A stretch of 64,000 nt of DNA from Bdellovibrio sp. CG22_combo_CG10-13_8_21_14_all_39_27 (GTDB taxonomy: Bacteria > Bdellovibrionota > Bacteriovoracia > Bacteriovoracales > Bacteriovoracaceae). Position numbers and translations under genes: made by a program. Below the pieces are notes generated by a model. It did not search any database and was not told where the DNA came from. It saw nothing but the letters and a program-made list of their open reading frames with translations. The DNA lies in contig PCTW01000084.1 of the NCBI GenBank assembly GCA_002786715.1, positions 1-64,000 on the forward strand, written 5' to 3'. This document shows positions 15,783-23,827 of this stretch, in pieces (the stretch's first letter is position 1; the number at the start of each line of letters is the position of its first letter).

Positions 15783-16790
15783 ATGAAAATCATTGTCGTC
15801 ATTGTGACATTTAATCGCCACACACACCTTCGACGATGTCTCGATTCATTAAAATCACTTCAAGATCAATATAATTGTGAAACAAAAGTTGTTCTCAATG
15901 GCATGGACAAACTTTCTAAAGATATCGTGGAAGGACATTACTTAAAGCCTGAATTGATTCAATGTTTCTCACCTCAAACTCCTGCTTTTTGTCGAAACCT
16001 TGCTCTTAAAAATGAGGAATTTGAATACGCCTTTTTCTTAGATGATGATGCCTATCTTCCTTCTGGCTATACACCATTAATTAAATCACTTTTGGCATCC
16101 AAAACTCGTCCTCACATTTTTGGTGGACCTGATTTATCACCTCCCGATGCTTCTCTCTTTGCTCATTCTGTAGGAATTGCACAGCAATCTCCACTGGCAA
16201 CGGCCTCAACTCGCTTTCGTCACATGAAGATTGCCGAACCATTATCGGACAAAGGTATCGCTGTTTCAGAAAAAAAGCTGATCCTTTGCAACCTCTGGGT
16301 TTCGCAACATATATGGAATCAAGTGGGAGGATTTGATACACGATTTACTCGAAATGAAGAAAATATTTTTCTAGAAAAAGCAGTTAAGCTAACAGATTCT
16401 GTTTTTTACTTTAGCCATCTTTTTGTTTTTCACTCTAAAAAAGAAAATCCGTTAACACTGATTCGTGCAGTTTTTAAGAGTGGATTTTTTAGAGTGCAGT
16501 CGGCCCTTTTGACTGATATTCCCCTTCCGCTTATTTATTTAGTTCCTCTCATTTTTAATTTCTATCTGATTTTTATTATTAGCAATTTAAATTCACCTTT
16601 GATCTTTTTTTTACCAGCACTTTGCTATGTCTTCGCTAATTTTGCCACTTCGCTTTGGGTCTGTAGACGCAACCAGCTCTTCAAAGCTCTGCCTCTAGTG
16701 ATGATCATCCAATTTATGATTAATGTATTTTATGGACTTGGAACCCTATGGGGAGTTTTGGGAAAAATAGAAACTAAATCACAGAACTAA
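15783..16790 (+). CDS. Family 2 glycosyltransferase with C-terminal membrane segments
   Basis: The 335-residue protein begins with the GT-A Rossmann strand IIVVIVTFNRHTHLRRCLDSL and has the metal-binding DDD motif in FFLDDDAYLP near residue 87. RNEENIFLEKA near 195 may be the acid/base region. The last 90 residues hold two or three hydrophobic segments, so the enzyme is anchored to the inner membrane. It probably adds a sugar to a lipid-linked glycan; donor and acceptor cannot be told. No Shine-Dalgarno sequence precedes the ATG. The 3' end overlaps the convergent LppC-like gene by 12 bases. Confidence 0.85.
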   Translation: MKIIVVIVTFNRHTHLRRCLDSLKSLQDQYNCETKVVLNGMDKLSKDIVEGHYLKPELIQCFSPQTPAFCRNLALKNEEFEYAFFLDDDAYLPSGYTPLIKSLLASKTRPHIFGGPDLSPPDASLFAHSVGIAQQSPLATASTRFRHMKIAEPLSDKGIAVSEKKLILCNLWVSQHIWNQVGGFDTRFTRNEENIFLEKAVKLTDSVFYFSHLFVFHSKKENPLTLIRAVFKSGFFRVQSALLTDIPLPLIYLVPLIFNFYLIFIISNLNSPLIFFLPALCYVFANFATSLWVCRRNQLFKALPLVMIIQFMINVFYGLGTLWGVLGKIETKSQN

Positions 16791-18731
16791 TTTCTCGTAT
16801 TTTCCATTGCGTAGTTTAATGAGGGCCATCTCTTTAATCCAAACGCCTTCTTCAAGTTTCCACTTGCCTGATTTTCCTGATAAAAATTCTGTTGAACGAA
16901 CTTTGCGATCAAGATCAATTCTCGACTCAACGGTTGAATCTTTCAGCAACCCGATGGCGATACTTAGAGCATCATGGGCAACAATTTCAATCAAACGAGG
17001 TCTGCGCTTATAGTCCGCAAGAAAGGCATTAGAAAAACTTTCATCAACAGATTCGATATCATCGCCTAAAAGGAAAAGCTCTCCAAGCTTTGTGCTTTCA
17101 TCTGAAATCGCCTTTGATCTCCAGCTCGGTCCACCAATAAATTTAACGTTAAAGGCATCATAATAGGCAAATGAAGGAATGATTTGAAGAGCTTCTTTAG
17201 GGAAGGCAGGTACAAATATCCAATCGAAATCTACTCGTGGAGGAAGAACTTGCAATCGTCTGGTTCCTCTGGCTTCTTCAATATTGAAAATATCATTTAA
17301 GATGTCATATTCTTCTTGGCGAACCCTTGGGTACTTAAGACCCAAAACATTGCGTACAACTTCTCTAAAGTCTGTTTGATTTTCATCAAACGGAAGAACG
17401 TCGATAACTTCAACACCTAGGCTGTGGGCTTTTCTCCAAAACTCATTAACGATGGCCTCACCTCGAGGTCCTTTTGGATAGAGAACCGAAGCTCTCTTGC
17501 CGAGATTTTTGATACTATCTTGTTTAAACAGCATGTTGATTTGCGATTCAATACTTCCAGGAATTTCAACCACAAGATGATCTTTCATTTCTTTTGGAAT
17601 ATAGATTTGTGAAAGTGAAACAAACAAAATGCCATTTCTTTTCGCTTCTAAATATTCTCTTTCCGCTTCATTTGAAAAGAGACCACCAATGACAAGTGAC
17701 GCTGACTCTTTTTCAATAAGCTCTTTAATTCTCAAAGCTCCTATTGCGCCTGAACCTTCAGAGTCTTTAATCACGAGCTTGTAGTTAGCAAAACGTGGAT
17801 TTTCCTTAATCGCCTCTCTTAACATGCTGTCAATTCCGACGAGGGCCCTTTGACCGTAAGATTTTTTATCACCCGTCAGAGGGAGAATAACACCGATAAC
17901 TTCTGGATTCATTCTTGAGAGGTTGAGAGCTCTTTGTTGTAAACCTTCAGAGAGATCTTTGAGCTCTGAAGAATCATCAAATTTCTGAAGGATCCATCTA
18001 ATGATCGAGTTGGCCTCATCGCGCGATGATGAGTAGTAGAGACGTTCAGCTTCACTAAAGCCTAGAAATCCCACCACAAAGAATTTCTTATTTTCAAATT
18101 CCTGTAAAACTTTTAAACGAGAATTACTATCGAGGTTAGAAAATGAAAGTGACAGCTTTTCAAACAGGGGATCAGTCTTTAAGTCGTTGATTGATTTTTT
18201 ATCCGATAGATAATGAATCAAAGATAAAACGACTTCTCTATCACGCCCCAATTCAGAGGCTATACGATAAAGAATTCTGAAATGCTTTCTCTTATCCGCT
18301 TCTGGTAAATTCTCTGCATCCACTAACAGCGATGCACTATAAGCTTTCTCATAATTACCCAACTTAAAATAACTTGAAGCGAGATTGAGATGAACTTGAG
18401 ATGTTAGGGCTGAGTCTAGCGAAGAAGTTGTTAAGGCTTGATCAAAGTTATAGATGGCCTGCTCATAACTATCTTTGCTAAACCAAATAACACCCATAAG
18501 GTTTCTACGTGAGGCTTTTTCTGTTGGTAATAAGACTGAGTCATCAATCTGTTTTAAAGTTGATAGAGCTCTATCGGCTTGGCCTTGGCGAAAAAGGTTT
18601 TTCACCTGCTCAATTTGCTGAATAAATTTTTCAGAATAAAGATCATCTTTCTTTTGATTGAGCATCGTTATGCCAGAGCACCCAACAAAAAGGAGGACGA
18701 CGATATAAAAAAAGGTTTGGCGAATTGACAT
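16779..18731 (-). CDS. LppC/LpoA-like lipoprotein with TPRs and a periplasmic-binding fold
   Basis: The 650-residue protein has a signal peptide with lipobox LFVG-C near residue 18. TPR-like helices (about 40-265) come first. A type I periplasmic-binding domain follows (from VIGVILPLTGDKKSYGQRA near 278 to the end), similar to branched-chain amino acid receptors. LpoA of E. coli has the same layout: a TPR-like half plus a PBP-I half that activates penicillin-binding protein 1A at the outer membrane. The match is by architecture, so a solute receptor remains possible. Upstream is the end of the dnaK operon. Confidence 0.8.
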   Translation of the reverse strand: MSIRQTFFYIVVLLFVGCSGITMLNQKKDDLYSEKFIQQIEQVKNLFRQGQADRALSTLKQIDDSVLLPTEKASRRNLMGVIWFSKDSYEQAIYNFDQALTTSSLDSALTSQVHLNLASSYFKLGNYEKAYSASLLVDAENLPEADKRKHFRILYRIASELGRDREVVLSLIHYLSDKKSINDLKTDPLFEKLSLSFSNLDSNSRLKVLQEFENKKFFVVGFLGFSEAERLYYSSSRDEANSIIRWILQKFDDSSELKDLSEGLQQRALNLSRMNPEVIGVILPLTGDKKSYGQRALVGIDSMLREAIKENPRFANYKLVIKDSEGSGAIGALRIKELIEKESASLVIGGLFSNEAEREYLEAKRNGILFVSLSQIYIPKEMKDHLVVEIPGSIESQINMLFKQDSIKNLGKRASVLYPKGPRGEAIVNEFWRKAHSLGVEVIDVLPFDENQTDFREVVRNVLGLKYPRVRQEEYDILNDIFNIEEARGTRRLQVLPPRVDFDWIFVPAFPKEALQIIPSFAYYDAFNVKFIGGPSWRSKAISDESTKLGELFLLGDDIESVDESFSNAFLADYKRRPRLIEIVAHDALSIAIGLLKDSTVESRIDLDRKVRSTEFLSGKSGKWKLEEGVWIKEMALIKLRNGKYEKLVL

Positions 18732-18792
18732 GAAAAGCCCTTAGCAAGAATCAATTTAATTTCAATATTCTAAGAGCTTAGTGCAATATTGT

Positions 18793-18821
18793 AAAAAAAT
18801 TCTCTTATTAGATGATAAGAA
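18793..18821 (-). terminator. Intrinsic terminator after dnaJ
   Basis: On the minus strand TCTTAT and ATAAGA enclose a 6-base loop and are followed by GAATTTTTTT. The hairpin is short and AT-rich but the T-tract is long. It lies about 10-38 bases beyond the dnaJ stop and would end the grpE-dnaK-dnaJ transcript. Confidence 0.65.
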
Positions 18822-18830
18822 CAGTCAGTC

Positions 18831-19958
18831 TTACTGAAAGAGTTCTTTCACTTTGTCGAAAAAACCTCTGCTCATTGGGTTTGAGTTCTTTTCAACTTCA
18901 GATAATTTCTTAAAAAGTTCTTTTTGATCATGAGAAAGCTTAGTCGGTGTCTCAACATGTATTGTTACAATCTGGTCACCCTGGCCATAACCACCAAGCT
19001 TAACAATTCCCTTTCCGCGTAGCCTCATTTTTTCACCAGACTGAATACCTTCAGGAATCTTTACCAAAACTTTGCCGTCAAGTGTCGGAACTTCCATATC
19101 GGCTCCGAGAGCTGCCTGACTAAAACTAATAGGAACGCGACAATGAACATCAAATCCATCGCGTTCGAAAATTTCGTGTTGTTCAATTTCAATTTGAACG
19201 TAAAGGTCTCCATTGTGACCACCCATAGCACCTGAATCACCCTCACCGCTCAATTTTAAGCGCTGACCTTCATCAATACCTGCCGGGACTTTAACTTCGA
19301 GCTCTACTTTTTTCTTCTTGCGACCTTGGCCATGACAACTCTTGCACGGATCTTTGATCATTTGGCCAGAACCCTGACATTTTGGACAGGTCGTTGCGAC
19401 AGTGAAAAAACCTTGCTGTCTTCTAATCTCGCCCATGCCTTGGCACATATCACATGATGTCGGTCCTGATCCTTTTTGAGCGCCTGAACCATCACATTCC
19501 TCACATTGAACCTGTCGAGTAATGTTGATTGTTTTTTCCACACCAAAAGCTGCTTCTTTAAATGTTATATTGATTCCCATTTGAAGATCATTGCCAGGCC
19601 GACCAGAACTTCTGCGCCCACCACGACGGCGACCACCACCAAGAATATCACCAAAGATATCCCCAAAAATATCACCTAAGTCAGCGAAGTCTCCATTGAA
19701 ACCACCACCGCCTCCAAATCCTCCACCCATGCCATCCACTCCGGCGTGGCCAAATTGATCGTAGCGACTGCGCTTATTATCATCAAGTAAGACTTCCGCA
19801 GCTTCAGAGGCTTCTTTAAATTTTCCTTCAGCTTCTTTATTATCTGGATTTCGATCAGGATGGAATTGCATCGCTAATTTTCTATAGGCCTTCTTGATTT
19901 CATCTTTTCCGGCACCTTTTTGAACACCGAGTGTTTCGTAATAATCGCGTTTGCTCAT
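18831..19958 (-). CDS. dnaJ: Chaperone protein DnaJ (Hsp40)
   Basis: This co-chaperone binds unfolded proteins and stimulates DnaK ATPase. It has a J domain with HPD (FHPDRNPD near residue 33), a glycine/phenylalanine-rich region, four CxxCxGxG zinc motifs ([32 protein letters not shown]) and C-terminal substrate-binding domains. The start [11 protein letters not shown] at 19958 is preferred over an upstream in-frame ATG because GAGG lies 5 bases before it and the J domain begins at once; this gives 375 residues. It is the last gene of the grpE-dnaK-dnaJ operon. Confidence 0.97.
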   Translation of the reverse strand: MSKRDYYETLGVQKGAGKDEIKKAYRKLAMQFHPDRNPDNKEAEGKFKEASEAAEVLLDDNKRSRYDQFGHAGVDGMGGGFGGGGGFNGDFADLGDIFGDIFGDILGGGRRRGGRRSSGRPGNDLQMGINITFKEAAFGVEKTINITRQVQCEECDGSGAQKGSGPTSCDMCQGMGEIRRQQGFFTVATTCPKCQGSGQMIKDPCKSCHGQGRKKKKVELEVKVPAGIDEGQRLKLSGEGDSGAMGGHNGDLYVQIEIEQHEIFERDGFDVHCRVPISFSQAALGADMEVPTLDGKVLVKIPEGIQSGEKMRLRGKGIVKLGGYGQGDQIVTIHVETPTKLSHDQKELFKKLSEVEKNSNPMSRGFFDKVKELFQ

Positions 19959-19976
19959 CTCATCCTCATTAAACAA

Positions 19977-20004
19977 GAAGGTCCCTCGCGAACGAGAGAC
20001 CTTC
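19977..20004 (-). terminator. Strong hairpin between dnaK and dnaJ
   Basis: The minus strand forms a 12-bp stem GAAGGTCTCTCG / CGAGGGACCTTC (one G-U pair) around a TTCG tetraloop, followed by TTGTTTAA. The stem is very stable, but the T-tract is broken, so it may be a partial terminator or an mRNA 3'-end stabiliser that sets the DnaK to DnaJ ratio. Confidence 0.6.
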
Positions 20005-20028
20005 AGAAAACAATAATTTTATTAACTG

Positions 20029-21957
20029 TTAAACTTCTTTAAAATCAGCATCGACAACATCATCGTCGTTCTTGCCTTGTGCTCCACTAGCTTGCCCTTG
20101 AGCTTCTGGCCCTGCTCCACCAGCATTGAAACCTTCTGCTCCAGGAGCGCCACCTGCTTGATACATTTCAGTCGCAATTTTATGTGAAACCGTTTGAAGG
20201 GCTTCGTTTGCAGCCTTAAGTTCTTCCAAGTTTTCGCTCGCAAGTTTAGTCTTTGCTTCAGCAATAGCGTTTTGGAGTTCAGTTTTTGTATTCGCTGAAA
20301 TCTTTTCGCCTGCTTCAGTAATCATTCTCTCAGAAGAGAGGATCAAGCCATCGAGTTGGTTTCTTGTGTCAACCACTTCACGACGTTGCTTATCTTCTTC
20401 TCTGTGCTCTTCAGCTTCACGAACCATCTTCTGAATTTCTTCCTCAGATAATCCTGATCCTGAAGTGATGCGGATATCTTGTTTCTTGCCAGTTGCTTTA
20501 TCAACAGCTGAAACGTTTACGATACCGTTGGCATCAATATCAAACACAACTTCAATTTGAGGCACGCCTCTTGGAGCTGGGCTGATTCCCACAAGGTCAA
20601 ATTTGCCAAGGGCCTTGTTATCTTTTGCAAAATCTCTTTCCCCTTGAAGAACGTGAATCGTAACTGCTGGTTGATTATCAACAGCTGTTGAGAACACTTG
20701 AGATTTCTTAGTAGGAATTGTTGTGTTCTTTTCGATAATCTTTGTCATTACGCCACCGAGAGTTTCGATACCGAGTGACAATGGAGTTACGTCAAGAAGA
20801 AGGACGTCTTTAACGTCACCAGCAAGAACACCACCTTGAATAGCGGCACCAGCTGCCACAACTTCGTCTGGGTTCACTGAGCGGTTTGGCTCTTTAGTAA
20901 ACACATCTTTCACTTTAGTTTGAACTAAAGGAATACGAGTTGAACCACCAACAAGGATAACCTCATCGATTTCGTTCTTAGATAATCCTGAATCCTTAAT
21001 ACATGTTTCACAAGGTACAGTAACACGATCAAGTAATGGACGAATCAATTCTTCAAATTTATTACGAGTGATGTTGAGGTTCAAGTGCTTTGGACCTGAA
21101 GCATCAGCTGTAATGAACGGAAGGTTCACGTCAGTTGAAGTGGTTGAAGAAAGGTCATGCTTAGCTTTTTCCGCAGCTTCCTTCAAACGTTGAAGTGCCA
21201 TTTGATCTTTTCTGAGATCAATATTGTTATCTTTTTTAAACTCATCTGCGAAATAGTTAATGAGGGCTTCATCAAAGTCTTCACCACCCAAGAACGTATC
21301 ACCGTTTGTCGCTTTAACTTCGAAAACACCGTCTGAAGTTATTTCGAGGATTGAGATATCAAATGTACCACCACCCAAGTCAAACACAGCCACGTTGCGA
21401 TCTTTCTTTGAATCAAGACCGAAGGCCAAAGCCGCAGCTGTTGGCTCGTTAATGATACGCTTAACTTCTAAGCCTGCGATTCGACCAGCATCTTTTGTCG
21501 CTTGTCTTTGAGCATCGTTGAAGTAAGCAGGAACTGTAATAACAGCTTCTGTTACTGGCTCACCAAGATAATCTTCAGCAGACTTCTTCATTTTTTCAAG
21601 AATACGTGCTGAAACTTCTTGTGGAGTTACATCTTTACCATCAACGCGAATCCATGCGTCGCCATTTTTGTTAGCGAAGATTTCAAAAGGAGCGACATGC
21701 TTAAACTTTTGAACTTCTGGAGTACTTTCTTTACGACCAACTAATCTCTTCACACCATAAAGTGTTTTTGAAGGATTCGTTACCGCTTGGCGCTTAGCCA
21801 CTTGGCCAACGAGGATTTCTCCACCTTTGCCGTAACCAACGACTGACGGAGTTGTATTCTGTCCTTCAGCGTTTGGAATAATTTTGAATTTACCGTTTTC
21901 CATGACAGAAACACATGAGTTTGTAGTTCCTAAGTCAATACCAATAATCTTTCCCAT
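20029..21957 (-). CDS. dnaK: Chaperone protein DnaK (Hsp70)
   Basis: The 642-residue Hsp70 binds hydrophobic peptides in an ATP-dependent cycle in the cytoplasm. Visible motifs are the first phosphate loop [14 protein letters not shown], the second [16 protein letters not shown] near residue 195, the adenosine loop [15 protein letters not shown] near 335, the interdomain linker [19 protein letters not shown], and the acidic end [12 protein letters not shown]. Length is normal. It follows grpE by 24 bases with an AAGGAG site. Confidence 0.98.
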   Translation of the reverse strand: MGKIIGIDLGTTNSCVSVMENGKFKIIPNAEGQNTTPSVVGYGKGGEILVGQVAKRQAVTNPSKTLYGVKRLVGRKESTPEVQKFKHVAPFEIFANKNGDAWIRVDGKDVTPQEVSARILEKMKKSAEDYLGEPVTEAVITVPAYFNDAQRQATKDAGRIAGLEVKRIINEPTAAALAFGLDSKKDRNVAVFDLGGGTFDISILEITSDGVFEVKATNGDTFLGGEDFDEALINYFADEFKKDNNIDLRKDQMALQRLKEAAEKAKHDLSSTTSTDVNLPFITADASGPKHLNLNITRNKFEELIRPLLDRVTVPCETCIKDSGLSKNEIDEVILVGGSTRIPLVQTKVKDVFTKEPNRSVNPDEVVAAGAAIQGGVLAGDVKDVLLLDVTPLSLGIETLGGVMTKIIEKNTTIPTKKSQVFSTAVDNQPAVTIHVLQGERDFAKDNKALGKFDLVGISPAPRGVPQIEVVFDIDANGIVNVSAVDKATGKKQDIRITSGSGLSEEEIQKMVREAEEHREEDKQRREVVDTRNQLDGLILSSERMITEAGEKISANTKTELQNAIAEAKTKLASENLEELKAANEALQTVSHKIATEMYQAGGAPGAEGFNAGGAGPEAQGQASGAQGKNDDDVVDADFKEV

Positions 21958-21981
21958 AAATATCTCCTTATAAAATTTATC

Positions 21982-22566
21982 TTAATCGTTTTTCGCTACT
22001 ATTACTTTTGCCGCTCTTAATAATCTTCCATTTAACACGTAGCCTTTTTGATACTCAGTTATAATTTCTTGATCTTCCTTCCCTTCTGCAGGTTGCGCTC
22101 CCATAGCTTCGTGAAAGTTAGGATCAAAAATTTTGCCCAATGAATCTACCGGCTCTAAACCAAATTTCTTAAGATTATCAAGAAACTGAGTTCTCACCAT
22201 TTCAAGACCAATGCAAATATTCTTAACTTTTTCATCTTGATCATTACCAATCATATTAATAGTGCGATCAAAATTATCGACAACTTCAAGCATTGAAGTG
22301 AGAACCTTATCATTCCCAAACTTAATCAATTGCTCTCTATCGCGCTCATTTCTCTTGCGGACGTTTTCCATTTCAGCAGCAAGATAATAATATTTCTCTT
22401 TAAATTTCTTTAATTCTTCTAAATCTTTTAGATCGCCTAAATCTTTGTGAATCTCTTCAGCATCTTCATGAATTTGATGAGCTTCAGCTTTCATTTCAGC
22501 TGCCTCTTCATGGATTTTCTCTACTTCTTCTTTTAAATCTTTTTCAAAATCTGTATTTTCACTCAT
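21982..22566 (-). CDS. grpE: Nucleotide exchange factor GrpE
   Basis: The 194-residue protein releases ADP from DnaK. The first 60 residues are a charged helix with heptad-like E/H repeats, followed by the long dimer helix and the beta domain with RNERDREQLIKFGNDKV, VVDNFDRTI and FDPNFHEAMG near residue 150. The ATG at 22566 lies 7 bases after AAGGAG and is preferred over a GTG one codon earlier, which would be only 4 bases away. It is the first gene of the heat-shock operon. hrcA is not adjacent. Confidence 0.96.
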   Translation of the reverse strand: MSENTDFEKDLKEEVEKIHEEAAEMKAEAHQIHEDAEEIHKDLGDLKDLEELKKFKEKYYYLAAEMENVRKRNERDREQLIKFGNDKVLTSMLEVVDNFDRTINMIGNDQDEKVKNICIGLEMVRTQFLDNLKKFGLEPVDSLGKIFDPNFHEAMGAQPAEGKEDQEIITEYQKGYVLNGRLLRAAKVIVAKND

Positions 22567-22591
22567 CACTCTTCTCCTTAAACTGTTCTTA

Positions 22592-22618
22592 AGATGGGAA
22601 GTAATGAAATGATGTCAA
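22592..22618 (-). promoter_or_regulatory. Sigma-32 type heat-shock promoter of grpE-dnaK-dnaJ
   Basis: On the minus strand TTGACA (22618-22613) and CCCATCT (22598-22592) are 14 bases apart. CCCATnT is the RpoH -10 consensus and the -35 resembles CTTGAA; the sigma-70 -10 at this place is poor. No CIRCE repeat (TTAGCACTC-N9-GAGTGCTAA) is present, so control by RpoH and not HrcA is inferred. Confidence 0.65.
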
Positions 22619-22631
22619 TGTAAGGAAAGTT

Positions 22632-22660
22632 AAAAAAAAGATGCTTATTTATAAGCATCT
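22632..22660 (-). terminator. Intrinsic terminator after hemW
   Basis: On the minus strand a perfect 9-bp stem AGATGCTTA / TAAGCATCT with a 4-base loop is followed by eight T. It lies 7 bases after the hemW stop and separates hemW from the heat-shock promoter just downstream. Confidence 0.92.
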
Positions 22661-22667
22661 GAAATTG

Positions 22668-23789
22668 CTAAGCTAATTCATGGGCCATGAGCTCATTTAG
22701 AAGTGAATCCATGACCAAATATCCTTTCGCTCCGAGTCGAAAACGACCATTTTGCCATTCTCCCAATTGACGATTTTCCTGCCAATCTCGTGTTAACTTT
22801 AAAAAAGTTGGGCGAGATTCAAGAGAAAAATCTTCTTCGGATAAGCCCATGTCAGTTCTCAGTTGGAGAAAGATTTTTTCCAATTTCAATTCTTCGCTAT
22901 TTAAATTTTCAATATCGGGCTGATCACTCTCTTTCCATTTAAAGCGCAACTGTGCCTCTTTTAAAAAACCAGTAGCAGATGGGCCAAGCGCCAAAGTACT
23001 TTCTTGTTTCCAGTATTGCGAATTATGAAAGGAGCGAAGGCCAGGCTTAGCGAAATTTGAAACTTCATAATGTTCAAATCCCTGCTCTTTCAAAAAACTC
23101 GAAACGGTTAAATATTCCTCTTCAATGTATTCTTCATCGGGAATATCTTTTTGATGAACATAATTGCTTTTGACAGTCAGAATATAGAGCGAAAGGTGGC
23201 TAGGGTTGTATTTTAATACTTCTATTAATTCGGCAATAATATCTCTTTTAAAGTCTTTTGAATGGGGTAACCCCAACATAAAATCAACAGAGAAATTAAG
23301 TTCCGACTGTTTCAACATTTCGAGTGTTTCAAGCGCATCTTCGCGGTTGTGAACGCGATCTAATATTTTAATAAATCGTTGATCAAGAGATTGCATCCCC
23401 ATCGAAATTCGATTGAGTCCCAATTCCTTCCAATGTTCAAGATCTGATTTTTTCCAAGATCCAGGATTGAGCTCCATGGTGAATTCACAGTTAGGATCAA
23501 GGTCAATCTGATGCTTGATCATGAATTGCTTCCAAAAAAGTGCGCCCGACTCACCCCATAAAGACGGGGTGCCTCCACCAAAATAAAGGGATTTTAATTG
23601 TCCGAAACTCACATTTTCTTCGAAGAGAATTTGATCAAGTTGCTTTTTTTGGAATTCGAGCAAGGAGTGAAAGTCAACAACTTCACTTTGACTCTGAGGG
23701 ACACGTTTAAAAAAGTCGCAATAGTTGCACAAATGCCGACAAAAAGGGAAATGAACGTAGAGAGAGTTCGCCAAAAATTTTTCTTTCAT
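22668..23789 (-). CDS. hemW: Radical SAM protein HemW (HemN-like)
   Basis: The protein has the radical SAM cluster motif Cx3CxxC in PFCRHLCNYCDF near residue 17, LYFGGGTPSLW near 68, MELNPGS near 100 and NRISMGMQSLD near 125, all typical of HemW/HemN. It ends in the HemW-like winged-helix tail (GRFRLGAKGYLVMDSLLNEL). The extra N-terminal cysteine of true oxygen-independent coproporphyrinogen oxidase is absent, so haem chaperone activity is more likely. The ATG at 23789 with GGGA 8 bases upstream is preferred over a TTG two codons earlier, giving 373 residues. It is divergent from the M16 protease. Confidence 0.9.
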   Translation of the reverse strand: MKEKFLANSLYVHFPFCRHLCNYCDFFKRVPQSQSEVVDFHSLLEFQKKQLDQILFEENVSFGQLKSLYFGGGTPSLWGESGALFWKQFMIKHQIDLDPNCEFTMELNPGSWKKSDLEHWKELGLNRISMGMQSLDQRFIKILDRVHNREDALETLEMLKQSELNFSVDFMLGLPHSKDFKRDIIAELIEVLKYNPSHLSLYILTVKSNYVHQKDIPDEEYIEEEYLTVSSFLKEQGFEHYEVSNFAKPGLRSFHNSQYWKQESTLALGPSATGFLKEAQLRFKWKESDQPDIENLNSEELKLEKIFLQLRTDMGLSEEDFSLESRPTFLKLTRDWQENRQLGEWQNGRFRLGAKGYLVMDSLLNELMAHELA

Positions 23790-23827
23790 ATACAATTTCC
23801 CAATATCATCAATGTAACGGGAGAAAT

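Noticed and set aside
18756-18792. Repeated CAATATT around a CTAAG-AG-CTTAG palindrome upstream of the LppC-like gene
   Set aside because: The motif is short and AT-rich and has no further copies nearby, so chance is the simplest explanation.
22570-22667. CIRCE operator before grpE
   Set aside because: No TTAGCACTC-N9-GAGTGCTAA-like repeat is present; the inverted repeat there is the hemW terminator.
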